Source: Microbacterium psychrotolerans
Lineage (GTDB): Bacteria; Actinomycetota; Actinomycetes; Actinomycetales; Microbacteriaceae
Assembly: GCF_031085295.1 (NCBI RefSeq)
Contig: NZ_JAVFWO010000005.1
Span: 62,001 to 126,000 of the forward strand
DNA length: 64,000 nucleotides
Direction: 5' to 3'
In this document: positions 18,841 to 27,734 of the stretch, piece after piece
Layout of the letters: each line of letters starts with the position of its first letter
Numbering within the stretch: position 1 is the first letter of the stretch
Program-made: the position numbers and the translations under genes
Notes under the pieces: model-generated
Databases searched by the model: none
Told to the model about the DNA's origin: nothing
Seen by the model: only the letters and a program-made list of their open reading frames with translations

Positions 18841-19414
18841 ATGCGGCACTGATGACGAGGCCCGGTGGGCCATGGACGTCCCATCCCGCGATCGTCGGCC
18901 CGCCCGGGACTACTGCCTGCCAGCCGTGGTCGCGCACCGAGGCGACGGCTACGGTACCCGGGTCAACGCGAAGGCCCCGCCCGTCGGCTTTGAGGGCCGC
19001 CTCCACCCGCACCCAGTCCCGCAATCGCACGCCTGGTCGAGCGCCGAGGATTCCGATCAGACCTGCGGCGTCCCGCACCGGGTCGCTCACGACTTCGACG
19101 TCGATCGCGAACGTGCCAGGACCCCGAGAGGCGACCGCCGCGACGGCAACGCCGCCCGCGTAGGCGACGGCAGGCCTGGCCGAGGCATCCGTCGTCCGAA
19201 CCGGACCATGTGGTCCGCCGCAGCGCGCGCATGGATTCGACAGCTCGGCGCCGGGTGCCAGCATTTCGCGCAGAAGGTCCCACGCCACGTCGCGTCGTGC
19301 AGCCCCACTCGGGACGACCTTCCACGCGAGCTGCAGCCGCGTGGGAGGTGTGGTCGCGAGTTCCCGCTCGATCTGCCCCGAGTCCGGCACGGCCCGAAGA
19401 TCGTTGCCGCTCAC
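18794..19414 (-). CDS. 4'-phosphopantetheinyl transferase superfamily protein
   Basis: This 206-residue protein shows the two metal and CoA-binding motifs of Sfp-type enzymes: FAIDVEVV, with the paired acidic residues, and WVRVEAALKADGRG, the W-x-x-x-E-A-x-x-K-A motif. Such enzymes attach phosphopantetheine to carrier proteins. The gene overlaps the 3' end of the M1 peptidase gene by 47 bases in convergent orientation. Its natural client is very likely the carrier domain (Ser559) of the neighbouring NRPS. The start is GTG at 19414. Confidence 0.78.
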   Translation of the reverse strand: MSGNDLRAVPDSGQIERELATTPPTRLQLAWKVVPSGAARRDVAWDLLREMLAPGAELSNPCARCGGPHGPVRTTDASARPAVAYAGGVAVAAVASRGPGTFAIDVEVVSDPVRDAAGLIGILGARPGVRLRDWVRVEAALKADGRGLRVDPGTVAVASVRDHGWQAVVPGGPTIAGWDVHGPPGLVISAAFSEATEAARVDPATP

Positions 19415-19563
19415 GACGTGCCCTCCGTCCGCTGCCTCGTTTCTCGTGATCCCATTCTGACGGCCGATCTTCGTTCAGCCGACGGCCGATTTGCCACTCG
19501 ACCCGTCTCGAACAGGACACCTACGCTCGGTACGATGCTCCGACCCGCAACCGAGGAGGACCC

Positions 19564-19779
19564 GTGGCCGAAAAGGGAATCGACGAGAACAGTGCATTCC
19601 GCGAAATCGTGGAGCGGATGACGCGGAAGTATCCAGACTTCCCGGCGGAGCGGACAAGCGAGATCGTCGATGCCGTGCGTGCGGAGTTGACCGATGCCAA
19701 GGTGCGCGACTTCGTCCCCGTGCTCGCCGAGCGCGAGGTCAAGAAGCGCATCAAGCAGGAGCGGCGGTCGGAGGTCTGA
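19564..19779 (+). CDS. Small three-helix bundle protein
   Basis: The protein has 71 residues, all helical and highly charged, with the pattern of the actinobacterial three-helix-bundle dimerization domain family (about 60 residues). It starts at GTG, with GAGGAGGA at 19553-19560 as a strong ribosome site. It is transcribed alone and converges on yajQ. No function is established. Confidence 0.65.
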   Translation: MAEKGIDENSAFREIVERMTRKYPDFPAERTSEIVDAVRAELTDAKVRDFVPVLAEREVKKRIKQERRSEV

Positions 19780-19804
19780 ACTCACCCCAGTTCAGGGGCT
19801 GGTG

Positions 19805-20293
19805 CTATCGGTAGTTGACGAACTGGAGGTCGACGTCGAGGTCGGACGCCTTCAGCAGGCGCTGCACCTCCTGCAGGTCGTCGCGGGACTTCGACTGCAC
19901 GCGCAGCTCATCGCCCTGGATCTGCGACTTGACGCCCTTGGGGCCTTCGTCGCGGATGATCTTCGAGATCTTCTTCGCGTTCTCCGACGAGATGCCGTCC
20001 TTGATCGTCGAGACGATCCGGTACTCCTTGCCGCTGGCGAAGGGCTCCCCGGACTCCAGGCTCTTCAGTGAGATGCCGCGCTTGATGAGCTTCGACTGGA
20101 AGACGTCGAGGACGGCCTTCGCGCGCTCCTCGGTGCTGGCCTTGATGAGCACCGACTCGCCGCTCCACTCGACGGAGGCGCCGGTGCCCTTGAAGTCGTA
20201 GCGCTGCTCGATCTCTTTGCGCGCCTGGTTGAGGGCGTTCTCCGCCTCCTGGTGGTCGACCTTGCTGACGATGTCGAACGAGGAATCTGCCAT
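19805..20293 (-). CDS. yajQ: YajQ-family nucleotide-binding protein
   Basis: The protein has 162 residues, the normal length for the family. [13 protein letters not shown] at the start, QRYDFKGT, and [15 protein letters not shown] are hallmark segments. The protein has two ferredoxin-like domains and binds RNA or cyclic di-GMP in some species. A diguanylate cyclase is encoded about 12 kb away in this window, but no link is shown. Confidence 0.93.
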   Translation of the reverse strand: MADSSFDIVSKVDHQEAENALNQARKEIEQRYDFKGTGASVEWSGESVLIKASTEERAKAVLDVFQSKLIKRGISLKSLESGEPFASGKEYRIVSTIKDGISSENAKKISKIIRDEGPKGVKSQIQGDELRVQSKSRDDLQEVQRLLKASDLDVDLQFVNYR

Positions 20294-20471
20294 GGCGGGA
20301 GTCTATCGGCGGGTGCGGGCCAACGCCGAGGGGACGGATGCCGCCGCCGTCGTCGCGGGCGGCGCGTGTTCGCGAGGCCATCTGTGCAAGCGGTTCCATG
20401 AGGCTGGAATGTCACGGCGAGATATCGATTAGGGCTGGTCGTGTTGCCTGTTCCCGTGGCGTCATGCAGAA

Positions 20472-20485
20472 TGTAAGCGCTTGCA
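20472..20485. promoter_or_regulatory. LacI-type operator upstream of the maltodextrin operon
   Basis: TGTAAGCGCTTGCA is a 14-bp palindrome with one mismatch and the central GCGC of LacI/MalR-family operators. It lies about 78 bases upstream of the binding-protein gene start, where a repressor would cover the promoter. No LacI gene is next to it, so the regulator would act from elsewhere. Confidence 0.6.
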
Positions 20486-20562
20486 GTTTTGCGAGCACAC
20501 ACACGGTCTTCTGCCACGGCGAAGGTCGGCACTACACCAGCACTCAAGAGAGGCACCCACCA

Positions 20563-21810
20563 ATGAAGGTGAACAAGAGGAGCATCGCGGCTTTCGGCGC
20601 GATCGCCGCTGTTTCCGCGCTGACCCTCGTCGGCTGCGCAAGCGGAGGCGACTCGAACTCGGGCGACGACAGCGAGTCGGCAGGCGAGATCACGGTCTGG
20701 GTCGACGCCGACCGTGCCGCAGTGCTCGAGGATGCGGCGAAGGACTTCACCGCTGACACCGGCGTGAAGGTCAAGCTGGTCCAGAAGGAGTTCGGCGAGA
20801 TCCGCGACCAGTTCGTGCAGCAGGTTCCGACGGGCAAGGGCCCGGACATCGCGGTGGGCGCCCACGACTGGCTGGGCACGCTCGTCACCAACGGCGTGGT
20901 TGCCCCGGTCGAGCTCGGCGACGCGGCATCCGACTACGAGAAGGTCGCGATCGACGCCTGGAGCTACGACGGCAAGGTTTACGGCGTTCCGTACGCGATC
21001 GAGAACATCGCGCTGCTGCGCAACACCGACCTCGCTCCCGAGGCGCCCACGTCGTACGACGACATGATCGCCAAGGGCACGGCGGCCGGCACCGAGTACA
21101 AGTTCCTCGTCGGTCTCGACCCTGAGGCTGCCGACCCGTATCACCTGTACCCGTTCCAGACCTCGTTCGGCGCCCCCGTCTTCGGCACGAACGCCGACGG
21201 CAGCTACAACGCCGACGACCTGCAGATCGGCAACGAAGGTGGCCAGGCGTTCGCCACGTGGCTCGGCTCGCAGGGCGCGACGGGCACCGGTGTCTTCAAC
21301 TCGAACATCTCGGGCGACCTCGCTCGCGAGAACTTCGTCGCCGGCAAGGCGCCGTTCTACCTCACCGGCCCGTGGAACGTGCCGGCCGCGGAAGAGGCAG
21401 GCCTCAACCTCGCCGTCGACCCGATCCCCTCGGCCGGCGGCCAGGCCGCTCAGCCGTTCGCCGGCGTGCAGGGCTTCTTCCTGAGCTCCGAGAGCGAGAA
21501 CTCGCTCGCAGCCACCGAGTTCCTCGTGAACTACATCGGCAGCGAAGAGGTCCAGACCGCGCTCTACGAGGTCGGCGGTCGCACTCCCGCGCTGACCGCG
21601 GCGTACGACGCGGCTGTGGCCGGCGACCCGATCACCGCTGGCTTCGGCGCCGTGGGCGCTGACGCGGTCCCGATGCCGAGCATCCCGGAGATGGGCTCTG
21701 TGTGGGAGTACTGGGGCGTCACCGAGACGGCCATCATCAACGGCACCGGCGGCTCGCCGGTCGACCTGTGGAACAAGATGTCGTCCGACATCCAGGCCGC
21801 CATCCAGTAA
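20563..21810 (+). CDS. Maltose/maltodextrin ABC transporter substrate-binding lipoprotein
   Basis: This 415-residue MalE-type binding protein has a signal peptide ending in the lipobox LVGC (Cys25). ITVWVDADRAAVLEDAA, GPDIAVGAHDWLG and FYLTGPWNVPA match the maltodextrin-binding family. AAGAGAGG at 20545-20552 precedes the ATG at 20563. It leads an operon with two permeases and a GH13 enzyme. A LacI-type operator lies upstream, and a strong hairpin follows the gene. Confidence 0.9.
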   Translation: MKVNKRSIAAFGAIAAVSALTLVGCASGGDSNSGDDSESAGEITVWVDADRAAVLEDAAKDFTADTGVKVKLVQKEFGEIRDQFVQQVPTGKGPDIAVGAHDWLGTLVTNGVVAPVELGDAASDYEKVAIDAWSYDGKVYGVPYAIENIALLRNTDLAPEAPTSYDDMIAKGTAAGTEYKFLVGLDPEAADPYHLYPFQTSFGAPVFGTNADGSYNADDLQIGNEGGQAFATWLGSQGATGTGVFNSNISGDLARENFVAGKAPFYLTGPWNVPAAEEAGLNLAVDPIPSAGGQAAQPFAGVQGFFLSSESENSLAATEFLVNYIGSEEVQTALYEVGGRTPALTAAYDAAVAGDPITAGFGAVGADAVPMPSIPEMGSVWEYWGVTETAIINGTGGSPVDLWNKMSSDIQAAIQ

Positions 21811-21824
21811 GCAGCAGGCACGTT

Positions 21825-21854
21825 CGGGGCGGCGTCCGCGTGGACGCCGCCCCG
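21825..21854 (+). promoter_or_regulatory. Intercistronic hairpin after the binding-protein gene
   Basis: A 13-bp stem (CGGGGCGGCGTCC pairing with its complement) with a 4-base loop sits between the binding-protein and malF-like genes. Such hairpins usually cause partial termination or protect the upstream mRNA, so the binding protein is made in excess. Confidence 0.55.
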
Positions 21855-21889
21855 GCACCGCATTCCCGCAGTTCCGGAAAGAAGAGCCG

Positions 21890-23509
21890 ATGACGACGCC
21901 GACCATTGACCGCGACGCAGCGGTCGAGACACCCCCGAGCAAGAAGTCGAAGCGCGCCGCCCGTATCGCGGAGGCGGCAGGCGCCGGCTGGAAGCTGATG
22001 ATCTTCAAGGTCGTCGCCCTCGGTCTCATCGATGCCATCGCCGTGTACGCCGCGCTGGTCCTGTTCCAGAGTGACCAGTGGGTCGCCGCGATCGCGGTGG
22101 TGGTCGTCACCGGCGTCGCCAACTGGGTGTACTTCGGCCGCGGCAACCTGCCCGCCAAATACCTCATCCCCGGGCTCATCTTCCTGCTGATCTTCCAGAT
22201 CTTCGTCGCCGGTTACACGGCGTACATCGCCTTCACGAACTACGGCACCGGCCACAACGGTTCGAAGGAGAGCGCGGTCAACGCGCTCATGCTGTCGGCG
22301 CAGGAGCGCGTCCCCGACTCGCCCGAGTACGAGCTCACGATCGTCGAGCAGCTCGGCGAGTTCTCGTTCCTCGTCACCGACCCTGACGGCGACGTCGAGA
22401 TCGGCGGCGTGGAGCGCCCGCTCGAGCCCGTCGACGACGCGGAGATGGACGGCGGCAAGGCTGTCGCAGTGCCGGGTTACAACACCCTCAACTTCTCGCA
22501 GATCGTCGCGAACCAGGAGGCGATCGCCGACATGGCGGTGCCCCTCAGCGACGACCCGAACGACGGCTCGCTGCGCACGCCCGACGGCTCGGTCGCCTAC
22601 GTCTACCTCTCCAGCCTCGAGTACGACGAGGCCGCCGGAACCATGACCGACACCCGGACCGGCACGGTCTACAGCGACATCGGCACGGGCGCCTTCACCG
22701 CGCCGGACGGCACCGAGCTCATGCCGGGCTGGCAGATCACCGTCGGATTCGACAACTTCGTGAGGGCCTTCACCGAGGAGTCGATCCGGGCGCCGTTCCT
22801 CTCGGTGCTGGTGTGGACCTTCGTCTTCGCCTTCTTCTCGGTCTTCACCTGCTTCGCGCTGGGGCTCTTCCTCGCGATCGTCTTCAACGACCCGCGCATG
22901 AAGTCCAAGAAGTACTACCGGCTGCTCATGATCCTCCCGTACGCGTTCCCGGGCTTCCTCTCGGCGCTGGTGTGGGCGGGCATGATGAACCAGGAGTTCG
23001 GCTTCATCAACGTCGTGCTCTTCGGTGGGGCCGACATCCCGTGGCTCACCAACGAGTGGCTGGCGAAGTTCAGCATCCTGCTGGTGAATCTGTGGCTCGG
23101 CTTCCCGTACATGTTCCTGATCTGCACGGGCGCACTGCAGTCGATCCCGGACGACGTGCAAGAGGCGGCGAAGGTCGACGGCGCGAGCGCCTGGCAGATC
23201 TTCCGCAGCATCAAGCTGCCGCTGCTCTTCGTCGCGGTCGCCCCGCTGCTGATCGCGTCGTTCGCCTACAACTTCAACAACTTCACGCTGATCTACATGC
23301 TGACCGGCGGTGGCCCCCGCGACGTGACCGCCGATGTCAACGTCGGCGCCACCGACATCCTCATCACGATGGTCTACAAGGTGGCGTTCGTCGGGTCGAA
23401 GGCCGACTACGGCCTGGCGAGTGCGTTCTCGATCATCATCTTCCTGCTCGTGGCGACGATCTCGGTGATCGCCTTCCGACGGACCAAGGCCCTCGAGGAG
23501 CTGAACTGA
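21890..23509 (+). CDS. MalF-type sugar ABC transporter permease
   Basis: The protein has 539 residues, long because of a large extracellular insertion (about residues 115-285) between the early helices and the transport core, as in MalF. The EAA loop is EAAKVDGASAWQIFRSIKLPLL near the C-terminus. GGAAAGAAG precedes the ATG. It forms the channel with the next gene product and works with the MalE-type protein; the ATPase (often a shared MsiK) is not in the window. Confidence 0.9.
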   Translation: MTTPTIDRDAAVETPPSKKSKRAARIAEAAGAGWKLMIFKVVALGLIDAIAVYAALVLFQSDQWVAAIAVVVVTGVANWVYFGRGNLPAKYLIPGLIFLLIFQIFVAGYTAYIAFTNYGTGHNGSKESAVNALMLSAQERVPDSPEYELTIVEQLGEFSFLVTDPDGDVEIGGVERPLEPVDDAEMDGGKAVAVPGYNTLNFSQIVANQEAIADMAVPLSDDPNDGSLRTPDGSVAYVYLSSLEYDEAAGTMTDTRTGTVYSDIGTGAFTAPDGTELMPGWQITVGFDNFVRAFTEESIRAPFLSVLVWTFVFAFFSVFTCFALGLFLAIVFNDPRMKSKKYYRLLMILPYAFPGFLSALVWAGMMNQEFGFINVVLFGGADIPWLTNEWLAKFSILLVNLWLGFPYMFLICTGALQSIPDDVQEAAKVDGASAWQIFRSIKLPLLFVAVAPLLIASFAYNFNNFTLIYMLTGGGPRDVTADVNVGATDILITMVYKVAFVGSKADYGLASAFSIIIFLLVATISVIAFRRTKALEELN

Positions 23510-23510
23510 C

Positions 23511-24545
23511 ATGAGCGAGAACAACGCCTCAGGCAAGAAGTCGACGCTCGAGGGCTTCGGTGAGAGCGTCGGGCGCGCGGAAGCGCTCATGGCTGCGCCG
23601 ACCGCGCTGGAAGGGTTCGACGCCCACGCCGCTGCCGGCGCGGACTCCCACGCCGCCGCCGGCGTCCGCGGCGAGGCACCCCTGCCGCGCCGGAAGTTCA
23701 AGAAGTACTTCCGCGAGACGGGCTGGCGCCACATCGTCGGCGTCGTCGTGGCCGTCTTCGCGATTTTCCCGCTGCTGTACGTGCTGTCGGCGTCGCTCAA
23801 CCCGGGCGGCACGCTGCTCACGGCCAACGGCCTGTTCTCGAACGTCAGTATCGAGAGCTACGTGGACCTCTTCCAGTCCGAGACCCATCCGTACGGGGCC
23901 TGGTTCGTCAACACACTGATGATCGGGCTCATCACTGCCGCCGGCACCGTGATCCTCGGTGCGCTCGCCGCCTACGCGTTCTCGCGCATGCGGTTCACCG
24001 GGCGCCGCTTCGGTCTCACGACGCTGCTCGTCGTCCAGATGTTCCCGCAGATGCTCGCGATGGTCGCGATCTTCCTCCTGATGGTGCAGATCAGCGACAT
24101 CTTCCCTGCGATCGGCCTCAACACCCAGATCGGCCTGATCATGGTGTACCTGGGCGGCGCGCTCGGTGTGAACACCTACCTCATGTACGGGTTCTTCAAC
24201 ACCATCCCGGCATCGATCGACGAGGCCGCGAAGATCGACGGCGCCGGTCACGCGCGCATCTTCTTCACGATCATCCTGCGCCTGGTGGCGCCGATCCTGG
24301 CGGTCGTCGGCCTCCTGTCGTTCATCGGCACGTCGAGCGAGTTCGTGATCGCGAGCATCATCCTCATCGACCCCGAGAAGCAGACGCTCGCGGTCGGGCT
24401 GTACAAGTTCATCTCCGACGAGTTCTCCAAGAACTGGAGCCTGTTCGCCGCGGGTGCGGTTCTGGCCGCCATCCTCCCGGTCGCGCTGTTCCTCGCGCTG
24501 CAGCGCTACATCGTCGGGGGGCTCACCGCGGGCAGCGTGAAGTAG
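23511..24545 (+). CDS. MalG-type sugar ABC transporter permease
   Basis: This 344-residue permease has about six helices and the EAA loop EAAKIDGAGHARIFFTIILRL, and ends in GLTAGSVK as MalG proteins do. The start at 23511 lies two bases after the malF-like stop. The cytoplasmic N-terminus has a His/Ala repeat, DAHAAAGADSHAAAG. It is the second channel subunit of the maltodextrin importer. Confidence 0.9.
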   Translation: MSENNASGKKSTLEGFGESVGRAEALMAAPTALEGFDAHAAAGADSHAAAGVRGEAPLPRRKFKKYFRETGWRHIVGVVVAVFAIFPLLYVLSASLNPGGTLLTANGLFSNVSIESYVDLFQSETHPYGAWFVNTLMIGLITAAGTVILGALAAYAFSRMRFTGRRFGLTTLLVVQMFPQMLAMVAIFLLMVQISDIFPAIGLNTQIGLIMVYLGGALGVNTYLMYGFFNTIPASIDEAAKIDGAGHARIFFTIILRLVAPILAVVGLLSFIGTSSEFVIASIILIDPEKQTLAVGLYKFISDEFSKNWSLFAAGAVLAAILPVALFLALQRYIVGGLTAGSVK

Positions 24546-24548
24546 CGG

Positions 24549-24737
24549 ATGCCGCGGCTCGGTCGCCCCGGCACCCGCCGGGGCCTGCTCGTCGCGGGCG
24601 ACGCGATCACCGGCGGGCGCGAACCCGTCATCTCGAGCGGATGCCGCGGCGCGGCCTACATCGTCGACGCCGGCGTCGCCCGGTTCGAACTCGGCCCGCT
24701 CGAGGCGGCTGCGATCCATGCGGGTTCGCGGCGCTGA
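24549..24737 (+). CDS. Short frame of doubtful status after malG
   Basis: A 62-residue frame begins at an ATG three bases after the malG-like stop and has fairly normal codon use. The tail VARFELGPLEAAAIHAG resembles the end of a glycosidase C-terminal beta domain, so it could be a relic of an old alpha-glucosidase gene. It might also be spurious. Confidence 0.25.
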   Translation: MPRLGRPGTRRGLLVAGDAITGGREPVISSGCRGAAYIVDAGVARFELGPLEAAAIHAGSRR

Positions 24738-24747
24738 GGGCTCAGCC

Positions 24748-24779
24748 CCCGTCCCGCTGCGTGCCAAGATCGGGACGGG
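24748..24779. terminator. Hairpin between malG-like and GH13 genes
   Basis: CCCGTCCCG at 24748-24756 can pair with CGGGACGGG at 24771-24779 across a 14-base loop. No T-tract follows, so it may weaken readthrough rather than stop it fully. Confidence 0.4.
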
Positions 24780-24890
24780 CACAACTGAACAACAACACAT
24801 GGGCTCTGTCATGGCCGCGGCTGTGCAACCACGTCGAACCGAACTCGCATTCGGCGGCGCCGCGCCGCCTGTCTTTGGAAAGGCAACAGC

Positions 24891-26870
24891 ATGACGACCC
24901 TGACCCCGCATCACGACGGCTCGCCCCTGTACGTGTCAGATCTCGCCCCGCAGCTCGGCGACGTCGTCACCGTGCGGTTGCGCGTGCCGGCCGGCTACGG
25001 CCCCCTCGCCGCCGTCCGCACGCGTTCGAATCCCGACCACGAGCCGGAGTGGACCGATGCCGCACTCCTCGGCACGGTCGACGGCTGGGACTGGTGGGAG
25101 GCACCGGTCACGGTGCGCAACCCGCGTCACGGCTACCGCTGGCTGCTGGTGCACGACGACCGTCGCGTGGAGTGGCTCAACCAGACCGGGCTGCACCAGC
25201 TCGAGACGCTGGATGCCGAGGACTTCGCCCTGGTCGCGTACCCCTCACCGCCGGCGTGGCTCGCCGACGCGGTGATGTACCAGGTCTTCCCCGACCGCTT
25301 CGCGCGCTCCGCGCAGGCCGATGAGCACCCGACGCCGGAGTGGGCGATCGCGGCGAGCTGGGACACCCCGGTCGACCCGGTGATGCCGGGCCGTTCGCAG
25401 CAGTTCTACGGCGGCGACCTCGACGGCGTGATCGAGAAGCTCGACCACCTGGTCTCGCTCGGCGTCAACCTCCTCTACCTGACGCCGATCTTCCCCGCCG
25501 CGTCCAACCACCGGTACGACGCGTCGAGCTTCCACAGCGTCGACCCGCTGCTGGGCGGCGATCAGGCGTACATCCGCCTGATCGAGGCAGCCCACGCCCG
25601 CGGCATCCGTGTCATCGGAGATCTCACCAGCAATCATTCGGGCGATCGGCACGAGTGGTTCCAGGCGGCCCTCGGTCACCCCGGCGCGCCCGAGGAGGAG
25701 TTCTACTACTTCACCGACGACGCCAACACCGAGTACGTGTCGTGGCTGGGCACGCCCACTCTGCCCAAGTTCAACTGGGCCTCGCAGGAGCTGCGCCGGC
25801 GCTTCATCGAGGGACCCGACTCGGTCGTCGCGAAGTGGTTGAAGCCGCCGTACTCGGCCGACGGCTGGCGCATCGACGTCGCCAACATGACCGGCCGGCT
25901 CGGCGACGTCGACCTCAACGCCGAGGTGCGGCAGCTGCTGCGCCGCACCATGATCGAGATCAACGCCGACACCATCCTGCTCGGCGAGTCGACGAACGAC
26001 GCGGCGAGCGACCTGCAGGGCGACGGCTGGCACGGCGCCATGACGTACCCGTCGTTCACGCGTCCGCTGTGGGGATGGCTCTCCGAGCCGACGGGCACGC
26101 CGTTCCTCACGGCGGAGGGCGTCGAGCGCACCGAGCCGTGGTTCTTCGGCCAGCCGATCGGCGGCATCCCGCGGTACACCGCGCGGCAGTTCGTCGACGC
26201 CGTCGTCAGATTCACCGCGAGCATCCCGTGGCGGGTGCGGCTGGGCAACATGCAGCCGCTCGACACCCACGACACCGGCCGCTTCGCGACGAACGCCGGC
26301 CCAGGCACGATCCCGGTCGCGGTCGGCCTCATGGTGACGCTTCCCGGCCTCCCGGTCGTGTTCGCCGGCGACGAGTTCGGCCTGGTCGGCGCCGAGGGCG
26401 AAGACAGCCGCACGCCGATCCCGTGGGGCACCGAGACTCAGCCGGACGTCGCCGAGCGCCTCGCCGTCTACCGCGAGCTCATCGCGCTGCGGCGCGCGCA
26501 CCCCACGCTGTCGACCGGCGGTCTGCGCTGGGTCCATGTCGACGACGACTCCGTCGTGTTCACGCGCGAGTCCGCGGACGAGACGCTGCTCGTGCTGGCC
26601 TCGAAGGCAGGGGCGGATGCCGAGCTCCCGGCCGGCGCGCTGCCCGGCGCAGCGGCGGCAGAGGCGGTCTTCGGGGACGCGACGCTCGCCGTCGCCGAGG
26701 ACGGCGCGGTGCTGCTGTCGGCGGACGGCCCCGTGTTCGCGGTCTGGCGGCTCGCCGGTGTGGTCGTCCCCGCCCCGCTGCCGGCTGCCGGCGAGCGTGC
26801 GGACGAGGTCTCACGCGGCGTGGCGTCGTCGGCGCAGCTGACGCCGGCCGAGCAGGTGGCCTCGGCGTGA
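24891..26870 (+). CDS. GH13 cyclomaltodextrinase/neopullulanase-type glycosidase
   Basis: This is a 659-residue cytoplasmic GH13 enzyme without a signal peptide. An N-terminal beta-sandwich (1-120) precedes the barrel. Catalytic motifs are DGWRIDVANM with the nucleophile Asp, LLGEST with the acid/base Glu, and LDTHDTGR with the stabilising Asp; region I is DLTSNHSGD. The C-terminal domain is Ala-rich. It probably cuts imported maltodextrins to maltose and glucose. It sits after the permeases and overlaps the next gene by four bases. Exact specificity cannot be read. Confidence 0.88.
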   Translation: MTTLTPHHDGSPLYVSDLAPQLGDVVTVRLRVPAGYGPLAAVRTRSNPDHEPEWTDAALLGTVDGWDWWEAPVTVRNPRHGYRWLLVHDDRRVEWLNQTGLHQLETLDAEDFALVAYPSPPAWLADAVMYQVFPDRFARSAQADEHPTPEWAIAASWDTPVDPVMPGRSQQFYGGDLDGVIEKLDHLVSLGVNLLYLTPIFPAASNHRYDASSFHSVDPLLGGDQAYIRLIEAAHARGIRVIGDLTSNHSGDRHEWFQAALGHPGAPEEEFYYFTDDANTEYVSWLGTPTLPKFNWASQELRRRFIEGPDSVVAKWLKPPYSADGWRIDVANMTGRLGDVDLNAEVRQLLRRTMIEINADTILLGESTNDAASDLQGDGWHGAMTYPSFTRPLWGWLSEPTGTPFLTAEGVERTEPWFFGQPIGGIPRYTARQFVDAVVRFTASIPWRVRLGNMQPLDTHDTGRFATNAGPGTIPVAVGLMVTLPGLPVVFAGDEFGLVGAEGEDSRTPIPWGTETQPDVAERLAVYRELIALRRAHPTLSTGGLRWVHVDDDSVVFTRESADETLLVLASKAGADAELPAGALPGAAAAEAVFGDATLAVAEDGAVLLSADGPVFAVWRLAGVVVPAPLPAAGERADEVSRGVASSAQLTPAEQVASA

Positions 26871-27655
26871 CGACGCCGGAGCGGTTCGAGCAGCTCACGG
26901 CGGGACTGGCGACCGCCGTGCGCGAGCGTGACGGGCTCGTCGGGCTCGTGCTGCTGGGCTCCGCCTCGGACGAGGCCCGGAAGCGGCGCGACGAGTGGTC
27001 GGATCACGACTTCTTCGCGGTGACGGCGAGCGGCCGCGGCGCCGAGCTGCGCCCCGACCTGTCGTGGCTGCCGGACCAGGATCGCCTCGTTCTGACCGCG
27101 CGGGAGGGGGAGATCGGCTTCGTCGCCGTCTACGACGACGCTCACGTGTTCGAGTTCGCGTTCTCGGATGCGGCCGAGCTCGCGGGTGCGCGTGCCGGCG
27201 ACGCCACAGTGGTCGTCGACGACGCGGCGGGCACGACGGCGACGCTGCTCGCCGAATCGCGGGCGCGTGCCGCCGAGGGTGACCGATTCGATCCGGCAAA
27301 CGACGTGCGCCTCGTGCTCGTGAAGCTGCTGATCGGGGTCGGTCGCGTGCGGCGCGGCGAGCTGCTCAACGGCAACGCGTTCATCCGGCAGTGGGCGGTG
27401 CAGCTGCTGGTACAGGCGATCCGCGGACGCTTCGCCGCAGCATCCACGCCCCTCCGCGACGCGAACGATCCGATGCGACGCTTCGAGGGGGACTTCCCGG
27501 TCTGGGGCGCCCACATCGCCGCGTCGCTCGACCTGCCGATCGAGGAGTCGGCGTACGAGCTGTACCGGCTCACCCGCGAGATCCTCGAGCCGGGCTGGGA
27601 CGAGTTCCCGTCGCGCGCGGCCGACGTCGTGGCAGTGCGGCTGGGCTGGAGCTGA
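26867..27655 (+). CDS. Nucleotidyltransferase-domain protein
   Basis: The protein has 262 residues. GSASDEARKRRDEWSDHDFF carries the Gly-Ser and paired Asp residues of the NTP-transferase fold used by aminoglycoside and lincosamide nucleotidyltransferases. Downstream is a helical region. It begins at GTG 26867, overlapping the GH13 stop codon. Why it follows maltodextrin genes is unclear. It could be an antibiotic-modifying or AMP-transferring enzyme of unknown target. Confidence 0.75.
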   Translation: MTTPERFEQLTAGLATAVRERDGLVGLVLLGSASDEARKRRDEWSDHDFFAVTASGRGAELRPDLSWLPDQDRLVLTAREGEIGFVAVYDDAHVFEFAFSDAAELAGARAGDATVVVDDAAGTTATLLAESRARAAEGDRFDPANDVRLVLVKLLIGVGRVRRGELLNGNAFIRQWAVQLLVQAIRGRFAAASTPLRDANDPMRRFEGDFPVWGAHIAASLDLPIEESAYELYRLTREILEPGWDEFPSRAADVVAVRLGWS

Positions 27656-27734
27656 GTCACGGGTCCACAGGTCGCAGCGGCGGCCTGTGGACTTTCCGTG
27701 ACACGCGGTCGCAGCATCCTGCACACTGAGTGCC

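Noticed and set aside
25340..26866. In-frame upstream extension of the nucleotidyltransferase through the GH13 gene
   Set aside because: The extension is an Arg-rich shadow in another frame of GH13. The GTG at 26867 is the sensible start.
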